Positions 1 through 8,137 of a stretch of 47,748 nt of DNA are shown here, piece after piece; the stretch's first letter is position 1, and every line of letters begins with the position of its first letter. The notes under the pieces are model-generated. The model had not been told where the DNA came from. It did not search any database and saw only the letters and a program-made list of their open reading frames with translations. Both the position numbers and the translations under genes were made by a program. The stretch spans positions 1-47,748 of the forward strand of contig MESW01000010.1 of assembly GCA_001771135.1 (NCBI GenBank), read 5' to 3'. This DNA comes from a candidate division CPR3 bacterium GWF2_35_18. Its GTDB lineage: Bacteria; Patescibacteriota; CPR3; GWF2-35-18.

Positions 1-2
1 TG

Positions 3-137
3 GGAACCTCTAACGTTCAAGAGCTTCCAGATACCGGTGTCTCTATCATAATTATTCTTTTTCTTACCCTAATTACTTTCTGGTTAGCAGTGAACTTCCG
101 CGTGATTGAAAGATTACAAAAATATTTGAGAAGGTAA
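3..137 (+). CDS. C-terminal end of a surface protein with LPDTG sorting-signal-like tail (partial)
   Basis: Only the last 44 codons are present; the gene enters from the left edge and stops with TAA at 135-137. The tail has the three-part layout of a sortase cell-wall sorting signal: LPDTG (bases 24-38), a hydrophobic stretch of about 20 residues rich in Ile and Leu, then a short basic end finishing in Leu-Arg-Arg. In the sortase family the enzyme cuts between Thr and Gly and links the protein to the envelope; many Patescibacteria carry such tails. What the rest of the protein does cannot be seen, and no sortase gene lies in this window. The hydrophobic segment could simply be a membrane anchor. 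Confidence 0.6.
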   Translation, partial: GTSNVQELPDTGVSIIIILFLTLITFWLAVNFRVIERLQKYLRR

Positions 138-141
138 ATGC

Positions 142-567
142 ATGAAAAAAATTGGTAAAAACAAACAAAGTTTTGATCTTTATGAATTGACTGAATCCGA
201 GTGCAAAAATCTATTTGCAAAACAGCAAGCATGTTTAAAAAACACCTATCCACATAAGGGAAAAGGCGGATACTCTTCAGCGGTGATGACTGTTTTGGGA
301 CATATTTACGAAGGAGCTTCTTATGAATCTGACACTCAAAGTTTGACCATGCATGGAGAAGCTGTAGCTTTTACTCATGCGAATCTACACGGTGAATCAG
401 AAGTGATCGCCATTACTGGTCCAAATTGTCATATCTGTAAACAGCTTATTTGGGAAAGTTCTTTGCGTTCGAAGATTGATATTATTGTGGTGATTAGAGA
501 AGAAGGAAAAATCAAGCAGATTCCAATTTCAGATTTAATGCCATATCCTTGGCCAGAGATAAAATAG
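142..567 (+). CDS. cytidine deaminase-like zinc hydrolase
   Basis: The 141-residue protein has the two zinc-site motifs of the cytidine deaminase superfamily. His71-Gly-Glu73 supplies a zinc ligand and the catalytic Glu. Pro94-Asn-Cys96-His-Ile-Cys99-Lys-Gln corresponds to the usual PCxxC(R/K)Q motif with one extra residue after Pro. Length and order fit the small homotetrameric CDA class, which deaminates cytidine or related compounds. The N-terminal 40 residues do not look like classical Cdd and the first motif is HGE, not CAE or HAE, so the substrate is uncertain; a blasticidin-S-deaminase-like or other nucleoside role is possible. AGAAGG at 129-134 is a good ribosome site for the ATG at 142 and overlaps the end of the upstream gene, so the two are probably co-transcribed. 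It ends 4 bases from the convergent glycosyltransferase gene. Confidence 0.8.
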   Translation: MKKIGKNKQSFDLYELTESECKNLFAKQQACLKNTYPHKGKGGYSSAVMTVLGHIYEGASYESDTQSLTMHGEAVAFTHANLHGESEVIAITGPNCHICKQLIWESSLRSKIDIIVVIREEGKIKQIPISDLMPYPWPEIK

Positions 568-571
568 ATTT

Positions 572-1738
572 TTAGATTCTTTCGGGAAGACTTTGATAGA
601 GAGAGAGGTATTTCTTGATAATTTTATTCCAGGTATAATTTTTACTAGTTTTAACGCCACTGCTGGCTATCCGCTTTCTTTCTTTTTCATTCTGAAGTAA
701 GTAAACAATCTTTTTCGTGAGATCGTTAACATCTCCTTTTGTAAACAATAAACCATTTTTCCCATTAACAATAAAAGTTTTCAGTCCGCCGACGTTTGAC
801 GCAATTATCGGAGTACCACAAGACATGGATTCCATGGCCACGAGTCCAAAAGTCTCATGGTGTGAAGGCATGATGGTAATGTCAGCACTATTGTAATAAT
901 AGTGTAGGTCTTGATGCGGTTGAGCTTCACGCATAATGATCTTATTTTCCAATCCACAAGACTTTATGAGTTTCTGCATTTCTAAATAATAGGAATCGAG
1001 TTTGTCTCCACCGGTAATAATAAGTTTAAGATTTGGAATGACATCTGAAAGTTGACACAGAGCTTTGATCAAAATAGGGAGACCTTTGATTGGATCCATA
1101 CGACCGACAAAAAGAAGATATTTGTCGTTGGATGAGAGTCTGAGTTTCTGTAAAGATTCTTTTTTGGTGCAGTCGTAAAAATTATTAAAACAGATTCCCG
1201 GAGGAATAATCTCAATTTTTTGGGGATTGGAATGATAATAATGGATCAAGTCATCTTTTTCATGGCTGGTATTAGCAATAATTTTATCCGCTTTTTCCAC
1301 AATTTTTTGTTCATAAGAGACACGTTTTTTGTCCTCAATATAATCTTTCATATAGTATCTTTTAATCTTTTCTAAAGTCCAAAAAGATTGGACTAAGGGT
1401 ATCTGAAGCTGTTTTTTGACTTCAATACCGACAATTCCGGAAAGATAATAAAAAGCGTGAATAAAATCATACGATTTATTATTAGTAATTTCCTTAGCAA
1501 ATTTTTGGGGATTTTTCACAATTTCATCTCGACTAATGGGAAGTTCAAAAAGATTTAAGTTGTTCTGATTTTTTTGATAGGGAAGATTTTCTTTTTGACT
1601 GCTGGTATAAATATCAATTTTATAATAAGAAGGAAGATGGGTTACGAGGTTAAATAAATTTACCTGTCCGCCTCCAGCATGACTTTTACCAAAGAAGGAA
1701 AATGGTGAAATGGGTAGTGCAATGACTGCAATTTTCAT
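572..1738 (-). CDS. GT4-family glycosyltransferase
   Basis: A 388-residue GT-B glycosyltransferase that would transfer a sugar from a nucleotide-sugar donor, presumably at the cytoplasmic face of the membrane. The N-terminal acceptor domain starts with MKIAVIALP and a glycine-rich loop (HAGGGQ near residues 21-26). The C-terminal donor domain contains LLFVGRMDPIKG near 208-219 and the E-x7-E signature in ETFGLVAME near residue 300, followed by CGTPIIAS. Length matches the family. It is the last gene of a leftward cluster with a membrane glycosyltransferase, a peptidase-like surface protein and an acyltransferase-deacetylase, which points to synthesis or decoration of an envelope glycan. Acceptor and sugar cannot be read from sequence. 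Resemblance to MshA or sucrose-phosphate-type enzymes is family-level only. Confidence 0.88.
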   Translation of the reverse strand: MKIAVIALPISPFSFFGKSHAGGGQVNLFNLVTHLPSYYKIDIYTSSQKENLPYQKNQNNLNLFELPISRDEIVKNPQKFAKEITNNKSYDFIHAFYYLSGIVGIEVKKQLQIPLVQSFWTLEKIKRYYMKDYIEDKKRVSYEQKIVEKADKIIANTSHEKDDLIHYYHSNPQKIEIIPPGICFNNFYDCTKKESLQKLRLSSNDKYLLFVGRMDPIKGLPILIKALCQLSDVIPNLKLIITGGDKLDSYYLEMQKLIKSCGLENKIIMREAQPHQDLHYYYNSADITIMPSHHETFGLVAMESMSCGTPIIASNVGGLKTFIVNGKNGLLFTKGDVNDLTKKIVYLLQNEKERKRIASSGVKTSKNYTWNKIIKKYLSLYQSLPERI

Positions 1739-1779
1739 AGTTTCATTATTTTAACCTAACTTATATTTTTTCACAAACT

Positions 1780-2901
1780 TCAGATTTGAGTAAGAAAATA
1801 AATATTAAGGCACGTTGAAATTATCATTATGGGGATAAGTGTCCACAGAATTTTTTGATGTTTTTTTGCCACTTTTTCCAAAACTCCTCCAGACAATATT
1901 GCTATAAATGGATAAAGAGGAAGAAGATACCATGAGAGTTTTGTTTGGGTAAGGGTAATAATTGAAAAAAATAAACAGATTATTAGAAGTAAAAACTGCA
2001 TAGATTTTTCTTGCAACAAGTTTTTTTCCATAAATAGAAAGATTAAGGAAACGAAAAATAAGATAGCGGTCGAGAAAAAATAAGGCGAGAACATAATTTG
2101 AAAATAAAACCAAAAAGGTTCTCCATGTCCTTCTAGAGGTGTTAATCCGCGGGCGAATAAATGATAGTGAAGGTATTCATTGATAAATTGAGAGTCGAAT
2201 TTCACATACATCATGAAGTGCCAGGGAATGATTGCAAGGGCAATTAAAACTAAAATAATTAGACTTTCTTTTTTCGGGAACGGTTTTTCTTTATTTATTA
2301 TTAGTAACAAAATTAGAGAGATAAAAGGGATTAAGCCCAGAGGTCCTTTTATAAGTATGGCTAAAGAAGAAGCTATAATCCCGAAATACGGTAAGGTCTT
2401 TCGCTGTTTGTAAAATTGATAAAAATCATAAAAAGCAACTAGCATAAAAAGAATCTGCAAAGAATCGGAATCAGCTGAACGAAAATTATGAGTGGCAAAA
2501 ATTCCCGCGGGATTACTAATAAATAGCTGTGTAACAGTTAGGAGAAAAAATCCGGAGATTAAACCAGCCTTTGTTGAATATAGAGATTTTCCAATCAAGA
2601 AAACCAATAGAATTATCAGAAATCCGGAGAGAGCCGAGATAAAACGGAAGCCAAAATTATTGGCGCCAAGAATTTGAACACTTGCCATTGTCAAATAATA
2701 AAACAGAGGTGGTTTTTCAAAGAAGAATTTTCCTTCATATTTCAAAATCAAAGGATTTTCTAAATTCAGACTTTCAGTAACGACTTTAATATTTGTTCCT
2801 TCGTCCCAGCGTTGAATCTCAGGACTTCCTAGTTTGTAAAAACAAAAGAGAAGAGAAAGGATGATAAGGAGGATAAAAAGAAATTTTTCTAGAAGTGACA
2901 T
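1780..2901 (-). CDS. ArnT/PMT-like polyprenyl-phosphate-sugar glycosyltransferase (membrane)
   Basis: The 373 residues are mostly hydrophobic, with about 9-10 membrane segments. Near the N-terminus the first external loop carries RWDEGTN, matching the conserved acidic motif of the GT-C superfamily (PMT/ArnT/GT83 type). FFEKPPLFYYL follows and is typical of the dolichyl-phosphate-mannose-protein mannosyltransferase-like proteins of bacteria. Known members move a sugar from a lipid-phosphate carrier to a protein or lipid on the outer face of the membrane. It is shorter than ArnT (about 550 residues) and appears to lack the C-terminal periplasmic domain. It sits 14 bases downstream of the C39/Ig-like gene and 41 bases upstream of the GT4 gene, so the set is likely one operon. 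Acceptor unknown. Confidence 0.8.
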   Translation of the reverse strand: MSLLEKFLFILLIILSLLFCFYKLGSPEIQRWDEGTNIKVVTESLNLENPLILKYEGKFFFEKPPLFYYLTMASVQILGANNFGFRFISALSGFLIILLVFLIGKSLYSTKAGLISGFFLLTVTQLFISNPAGIFATHNFRSADSDSLQILFMLVAFYDFYQFYKQRKTLPYFGIIASSLAILIKGPLGLIPFISLILLLIINKEKPFPKKESLIILVLIALAIIPWHFMMYVKFDSQFINEYLHYHLFARGLTPLEGHGEPFWFYFQIMFSPYFFSTAILFFVSLIFLFMEKNLLQEKSMQFLLLIICLFFSIITLTQTKLSWYLLPLYPFIAILSGGVLEKVAKKHQKILWTLIPIMIISTCLNIYFLTQI

Positions 2902-2915
2902 TTTAGGAATATTAA

Positions 2916-4985
2916 TTAGTAAACGATCATGGCTGTTTTAAAATAACTCCAACGGTTATTGAAGGTATCTTTACTTAAAGAGATATCTCCACGCCAAGGA
3001 TCGTTGATTAAAATCCGATCAGGATTATCTTTGGTGCCAGTGAAACCTTTGACAATATAAGAGTGCATGCCGCTTACTGCATAGATGTACGTTCCGTCCG
3101 TAGCTGTCCAAGAGATATTAGTTGGAGTTGACCAGCCGTTTTGTCCCCAGACCATGACTGGATTTCCTTTTTCAACTTCTGAGAGTAGATCGGTCAAATT
3201 CCAATTGGTCATAATTTGATTACTGCGATATTTGGAAACTGCGGTTGAAATCGGTTCCCAATAAGTGCCGTAGTTTTCAACATAGCCTTTATGAGGATTA
3301 CCGCTACCTCGGGTTCCCACTATTCCAATTTCGTTTTTCAGAGTACTTTCGGAAACTGAAACTCCGCGATAGCTGAGCATCATTCTCGCCGCGGCAATAT
3401 TACAGGTATAAGATTCGGCCTGAGAATATAAGGGAACGTTCAGAGAAAAAATATTCGGACGGGTAGTAAACTGGTTTACATATTTATTTATTGAAGCAAG
3501 ACCATCAATACTTTCAATTCCTGCTTCAATAGTAACATTATAACTAGTACTGTAAGAGAGGCTGTTTTCCAAGGTAAAAATTAAGGTATTTCCATTCCAA
3601 GAGTAGGTGCCGGAGACAGCGGGAGAAATTTTGAATTTACTTTCAGCTGAAGCATGATTTACTTCCTCATTAAAAGTAATCAAGATTTGCGGATTCAAAT
3701 CAATATTCACAGCATGGAGACCGGGAGAGAAACTAATAACTTCAACTGGCCCGATAGTCTTAAATTGGTATTGGATATCGTTTTCGATAATTCCACCTTT
3801 TTTACTAGCAATTCCTTTTGTCAGAATAATTTGATATTCAGTGTCTTTGTTAAAGCTACTTTTAGGTTTGAAGGTTAACTTTTTTTCTTCTACAAAATTT
3901 ACCTCTCCTTCAATTTCGGGCGTGATTCTAAAATAGGAACTGAAATTATTTGTAGCAAGCTCTTCCCCAAATTCAATCAGAATTTCACGGTCAACTTTGA
4001 CCCCTGTTTCTTTATCACTTGGAGAAACGCTTTTTATAAGAGGGGCAGCGACGGTAGTAAAAGACAGTTTATAAATACTTTTTTCCTCACCCTTTTGAAT
4101 AATCTCACTGGTAACTAAATTGATTGAAACCGGAGTCTGAAAAACTTCCCACTGATAATTCGTATTTTGAGGCAGTTTTTGTTTAGGCTTTATAATGATC
4201 ATAGCGGTTCCATTTTTGATAATCTCAGTTTCAATTTCCGGATTGCTAACTACTTTGTACAAACAGTTATTCGAGTCATTTTTATTTAAATCAAGAACTA
4301 GGAATTGATCGGTTAGAATATCAGTGTCTTCATTTGTAATAGAACTCTCAGTTACTAAAGGAAGGGAGTCACTCTCAAACTCTAAATAGTGTTCGTTTCC
4401 CGGATCAGAAAAAAGGGGATTTGCAATATAAGAAACATAAATCATAACTTTTTGTTCCGGAAGAAAAGATTGTTGCGGAATAAATTCGATTTTTCTGGTA
4501 AAAGGAAGAAAACCAAAATATTTATAAATTTTCCACTCACCCAGAATTTCTGGATTCATGTGCGGATCGATTTTATCTGCATAAATAGGAGAATTAAAAA
4601 TGATGGTAATTGGTTTTCGAGAATCATTGTAAACACTCTTTGCTACGGCCGGTTTGATATTAACAAGGGTATAAAGTCCATATATTGAGAGTGGCAGAAT
4701 TAGTAAATTCAGAATGATAAAGGTGTAGGTTTTTGTAATCTTAATAAAGGAATAAACCGTATCTATTTTGTCTTTTGGGGGAGATTTTTTGGTGTTTGTC
4801 GGTGAAGAATTTGTAGAAGAGTATAGGGGAACGATTGCTTCCAGCGCTTTTTTGGCTGCTCTTTCATTTTTCTTTTTAATTATTTTGCGCGTGATAACAA
4901 AAATATCTACTGCGATAATAGTGATTGCGCAGAGTAATAAGAGACAAAACTGTATTTCAAAAAGATTGTCTGTAATTATTTCCAT
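2916..4985 (-). CDS. membrane-anchored protein with Ig-like (Big_5) domains and C-terminal C39-like cysteine peptidase
   Basis: The 689 residues read as a membrane N-terminus (segments near 9-32 and 87-110), then repeated Ig-like beta domains of the SbsA/Big_5 kind. Repeats can be recognised near 115-205, 315-410 and 411-510, with the phrases SPSDKETGVKVD and FSPGLHAVNIDLNPQI. From about residue 515 a C39_2-type papain-like domain follows: NVPLYSQ, then TCNIAAARMML with the likely nucleophilic Cys, GMHSYIVKGF with the likely His, and INDPW with the third site. Family members are peptidases or bacteriocin-processing-like hydrolases; here the domain is displayed outside the membrane on a stalk. 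Its start overlaps the end of the upstream fusion gene by about 10 bases, so translation is likely coupled. Substrate unknown; cleavage of surface or secreted proteins is an inference. Confidence 0.78.
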   Translation of the reverse strand: MEIITDNLFEIQFCLLLLCAITIIAVDIFVITRKIIKKKNERAAKKALEAIVPLYSSTNSSPTNTKKSPPKDKIDTVYSFIKITKTYTFIILNLLILPLSIYGLYTLVNIKPAVAKSVYNDSRKPITIIFNSPIYADKIDPHMNPEILGEWKIYKYFGFLPFTRKIEFIPQQSFLPEQKVMIYVSYIANPLFSDPGNEHYLEFESDSLPLVTESSITNEDTDILTDQFLVLDLNKNDSNNCLYKVVSNPEIETEIIKNGTAMIIIKPKQKLPQNTNYQWEVFQTPVSINLVTSEIIQKGEEKSIYKLSFTTVAAPLIKSVSPSDKETGVKVDREILIEFGEELATNNFSSYFRITPEIEGEVNFVEEKKLTFKPKSSFNKDTEYQIILTKGIASKKGGIIENDIQYQFKTIGPVEVISFSPGLHAVNIDLNPQILITFNEEVNHASAESKFKISPAVSGTYSWNGNTLIFTLENSLSYSTSYNVTIEAGIESIDGLASINKYVNQFTTRPNIFSLNVPLYSQAESYTCNIAAARMMLSYRGVSVSESTLKNEIGIVGTRGSGNPHKGYVENYGTYWEPISTAVSKYRSNQIMTNWNLTDLLSEVEKGNPVMVWGQNGWSTPTNISWTATDGTYIYAVSGMHSYIVKGFTGTKDNPDRILINDPWRGDISLSKDTFNNRWSYFKTAMIVY

Positions 4986-7840
4986 AGTTCGTAAATATCA
5001 TTCATGGTAACATAAAATACCGGTCCTTTATCTTCACTATACAAATGATCGTCAATACTGTTTAGAATAAGCTCCATTTTGGCTTCATCTTGAGATTCTT
5101 TGGATTGAAACCACTGCGGGTGAGATAAATAGACCACGGCTTTAGGGGTATCAATAATTGGGTGATCGTAATTTTGATAAAATCGATTTAACATATTTTC
5201 GCCGCTGTATGCCCATGAATCAGCTCCGTTATTGGGGATTTCCAAAATATTAAAGGTATTATTTGAAGTGATATTCTGATTATTTTTATCCGGATAAAAT
5301 GGTTGTGATAAAGAATTTAAATCCCAAGGACTAGTAAGAATTCCTCCCCAGAGATATTTTTCCCGACCAGAAGCATCGTATTTAAAACCTTGATTTTGTA
5401 GAACTTGTAAAACTTTTTCATCTGCAAACCAACCGCCAGCTCGATATCCACTCGGATTGGAAAATCCGTGAACTTGAAATTGTTTTATTGCCCAAGCGAT
5501 AATTTTCCCCAACTCTTCTTCTGTATAGCTAGTTGTTAAAACGTCGTAACCGTCAGTATTTTTTCCCCACTTTGATTCTTTCCGTACGCTAACTCCGGAG
5601 GCTTCAATTAGATCATAATGCATGTGCAGATGTAGTTGAACCTCATCACCATAAATTTCCTGTCTTTGTTTTACAAAAGAGGTTAGATAGTTAGCTCTTT
5701 CTGCTGAAACCACTGAAGGAAGATAAATCCGCGGATTAAAAAAGTGAGTGAGGGGGATATTATAATGTCGGTTTACTTGAGCCGTAATTGCGTCTAAATA
5801 GCTTTGATTGACATCGAAACCTTCCCAATCAAATGTCCAAGCTACGTAGACCGGAGCCGAAAGATAAAATTGCTGTTTGCTTCCAAGAGGTATGCTTTGT
5901 TCATTTTCACAAAAAATTGTATAGGTATTATAATTTATCTTTTGAAGATCAATAACAGCTTGATATTTTTGCGTTCCAATCTCTTGTAGCTTTTCTCGAA
6001 TGCCAGCCTCAGGAATTTGATAATAGAGATCTTCGGTTTCATTACTTCTAACTTCTACAGTAAAGATTAAAGAGGATAATCCGTATTTCTTTGGTGCGTT
6101 TTTGGTATACCACTGTCGATCGATTGTGGTTAGATATTTTTGATGATAGCTATCTGCGAGGATAATTTTATAATTGGAGATGTTATCTGATTGATTATTA
6201 AAATTATTCTTAGCAATAGGGAAATCGGTTCCATAATAGAGGAAATAACGGTTATCGTTTTTTAAGGGATAAATTTTTTCTTTCAGATTAAAAGTAATTG
6301 TGGTATTTGTCGTTCCCGAATTTTCAATTTTAAAAGGTATTTGGAAGTAGTGGTTATCTAGAAAGTAAACAAGGAGAAGATCTGTACCGTTTTCCTTTGA
6401 TTGTTCTTTTTCGACCATTTCCTGATGATTAAAAGTTAAGGCAATGGAAGTGCTATCATTGATAGCGACAATCGAAGAGATGTTTTGAACATCCAGTTGT
6501 TTAAAGTAATTGTAATTCTGATTAAACCAGGGTAACTCTCCGTTATCGATTATTTCCAAAGTAACAGAAGGAAGTGGTTCAATATTTCTCTGGAAGATAC
6601 GGCTAGGATCAATGGTGCTTCCAAATAGTGTTCCTTTACCGTAATTCAGATTCCAAATAACAATACCAATGAGAGTAAAAGCGAGAATGAAGTGTCTTTT
6701 TTTGGGGCGATATTTTCCTTTTCCGGAAGGATTTAACCGTGGGAGTCTAAAGATTGACGGCGAAATTTTCCAATTTAAAGAGGAGATAAATGCCGAGAGA
6801 ATAAAAAGAACAAATAATAAAAGAGTTACGGTTATTGGACTTGTGAACTGTCTTCCACCCAAATTTTGATATAAGAAGAGTAGTAGTAAATGGACGATAA
6901 AAAGATCGAAGGCGTCCCGACCAAAATAATTCATCACTTCCCAAAAAAGATCAAAGGGTTTAATTTTTTTGGTATTGTCATAGATAAGATAAAGCAAAAA
7001 AACACTAACAACACCTAAAGCTAAAAAGTTTATCGAAGGTGGCCAACGGTGAAGAGGTTCGAGCAGTGGTAGATAATATTGGTTACTGATAAACGAGGCG
7101 AAGATAATAAAAATTGTTAAAATAATCCCCGCTTTGAGTTCCAATGATTCGCGTATTGACAAGGAGGTTGTATGAAAAAGATATCTACCCCAATAAATTC
7201 CAAAAAGAAAAACCGGAAGATATTGAAATAGGGGGAAATAAAGAAGGCTAGCGTCTCCCACAAAAAGAGCCTTGATTTCCTTATACGGAGAAGGAATATT
7301 TAAAGTATATAAAAGCATTCCTAAAAAATAGAAAATGATAGAGATAACTGCTGTGAGCAATAAACTGGAAGAAAGTTTTCGATAAATTTTTCGCAAGACG
7401 ATGCTGGAGAAGCTGAGGAAAATAAACGGAAACAAAAATTCGGTAAAATTGGGAACGTCTTGAAAAATAAAGATAGCAGTAATTTTCCGTAGATCAATAG
7501 GATAGATACTAAATATATTAGCTCTAACGACAAAAGCTAGGATATAAAATCCAATAAGAAGGTAAAATGTTCGGGAAAAAAACTTTTTAGTTTTTTCTTT
7601 TAAAACAGTATTATTTTGAAGATATCCATAATACAATGAAGCGCCAGAGACAAATAGAAACATGGTAAAACAGATAATATTTCCGGTGCGGGCGATTGTG
7701 GTTAGAATTAGATTAGAACTATCATGAAAGAAGAAGATTCCGTGAGCTAAAATCATGAAGATTACTGAAATACCACGGATAAAGTCTAGAGAATCTTCTC
7801 GTTTAATATTAAGGCTTTGTTGATTATGACTTTCGTTCAT
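4976..7840 (-). CDS. acyltransferase-3/HGSNAT-like membrane domain fused to NodB-like polysaccharide deacetylase domain
   Basis: Two enzymes in one chain. The N-terminal ~380 residues are a multi-span membrane acyltransferase; REDSLDFIRGISVIFMILAHG and a following FLFVSGASLYYGY match the start of this superfamily. A beta-rich extracytoplasmic middle (about 390-670) follows. The C-terminal ~280 residues resemble a carbohydrate-esterase-4/NodB-like deacetylase: TFDWEG with the first metal/catalytic Asp (about residue 685 counted from the longer start), HLHMH near 751 and SGYRAGGWF near 812. Known relatives add acyl groups to, or remove acetyl groups from, cell-surface glycans; both activities together suggest remodelling of an exported polymer. 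I chose the ATG at 7840 because the upstream ATG at 7885 lies inside the duplicated leader element (7858-7956); the longer start adds 15 residues. Neither start has a well-placed ribosome site. First gene of the leftward envelope operon. Confidence 0.75.
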   Translation of the reverse strand: MNESHNQQSLNIKREDSLDFIRGISVIFMILAHGIFFFHDSSNLILTTIARTGNIICFTMFLFVSGASLYYGYLQNNTVLKEKTKKFFSRTFYLLIGFYILAFVVRANIFSIYPIDLRKITAIFIFQDVPNFTEFLFPFIFLSFSSIVLRKIYRKLSSSLLLTAVISIIFYFLGMLLYTLNIPSPYKEIKALFVGDASLLYFPLFQYLPVFLFGIYWGRYLFHTTSLSIRESLELKAGIILTIFIIFASFISNQYYLPLLEPLHRWPPSINFLALGVVSVFLLYLIYDNTKKIKPFDLFWEVMNYFGRDAFDLFIVHLLLLFLYQNLGGRQFTSPITVTLLLFVLFILSAFISSLNWKISPSIFRLPRLNPSGKGKYRPKKRHFILAFTLIGIVIWNLNYGKGTLFGSTIDPSRIFQRNIEPLPSVTLEIIDNGELPWFNQNYNYFKQLDVQNISSIVAINDSTSIALTFNHQEMVEKEQSKENGTDLLLVYFLDNHYFQIPFKIENSGTTNTTITFNLKEKIYPLKNDNRYFLYYGTDFPIAKNNFNNQSDNISNYKIILADSYHQKYLTTIDRQWYTKNAPKKYGLSSLIFTVEVRSNETEDLYYQIPEAGIREKLQEIGTQKYQAVIDLQKINYNTYTIFCENEQSIPLGSKQQFYLSAPVYVAWTFDWEGFDVNQSYLDAITAQVNRHYNIPLTHFFNPRIYLPSVVSAERANYLTSFVKQRQEIYGDEVQLHLHMHYDLIEASGVSVRKESKWGKNTDGYDVLTTSYTEEELGKIIAWAIKQFQVHGFSNPSGYRAGGWFADEKVLQVLQNQGFKYDASGREKYLWGGILTSPWDLNSLSQPFYPDKNNQNITSNNTFNILEIPNNGADSWAYSGENMLNRFYQNYDHPIIDTPKAVVYLSHPQWFQSKESQDEAKMELILNSIDDHLYSEDKGPVFYVTMNDIYELWK

Positions 7841-7857
7841 CCGAAATAATTTATTTT

Positions 7858-7956
7858 CTATAGTGAACTCAAAACAAAATGACATTTCCTTTTGAGTTCA
7901 TTTATAACGATTTTCAATTATTAAATCTGACACTCTGTTTTGGAATCGCTATATAT
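7858..7956 (-). repeat. duplicated structured leader element, copy A
   Basis: Read on the minus strand this ~99-base stretch aligns with 23563-23666 (copy B). The first ~65 bases align without gaps, and most differences are transitions. Helix P1 pairs TATAGCGATT (plus-strand 7944-7953) with AATCGTTATA (plus-strand 7903-7912) over ten pairs with one G-U. Helix P2 pairs plus-strand 7864-7874 with 7890-7900 (TGAACTCAAAA/TTTTGAGTTCA). In copy B the central pair of P2 is T-A instead of C-G, a compensatory change. The element ends 17 bases before the chosen start of the acyltransferase-deacetylase gene, so it would be its 5' untranslated leader. Role unknown. Confidence 0.65.
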
Positions 7957-8048
7957 TAGAATACCAATTATGGATTATTTTGTACATTCACATAAATTAA
8001 TTACCTGTTTTAATGATAGCTTAAATTTGAAAATCGTACATTTTACTC

Positions 8049-8076
8049 TTGACAAGTATTAGCAGACAGATATAAT
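8049..8076 (+). promoter_or_regulatory. sigma70-type promoter of the hrcA-grpE-dnaK block
   Basis: TTGACA (8049-8054) and TATAAT (8071-8076) are both perfect consensus hexamers with a 16-base spacer. The predicted transcription start is near 8083, inside the CIRCE-like operator. This is the only promoter in the window with both boxes perfect, as expected for a strong promoter held down by a repressor. Confidence 0.88.
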
Positions 8077-8085
8077 AAGTGCTAG
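8059..8085 (+). promoter_or_regulatory. CIRCE operator (HrcA binding site)
   Basis: TTAGCAGAC (8059-8067), nine bases, AAGTGCTAG (8077-8085). The known CIRCE consensus is TTAGCACTC-N9-GAGTGCTAA. Each half-site matches 7 of 9 and the 9-base spacing is exact. The -10 box forms the end of the spacer, so bound HrcA would block RNA polymerase directly. Its position just before hrcA supports autoregulation of the heat-shock block. Confidence 0.85.
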
Positions 8086-8137
8086 TAAGATTTCTAGTTT
8101 TTTAATAGCTTGGAAATCACACTAAAGGAGGCTTTAT

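Noticed and set aside
17-253. Minus-strand open frame over the start of the deaminase gene
   Set aside because: It overlaps two well-supported plus-strand coding regions and has no recognisable features.
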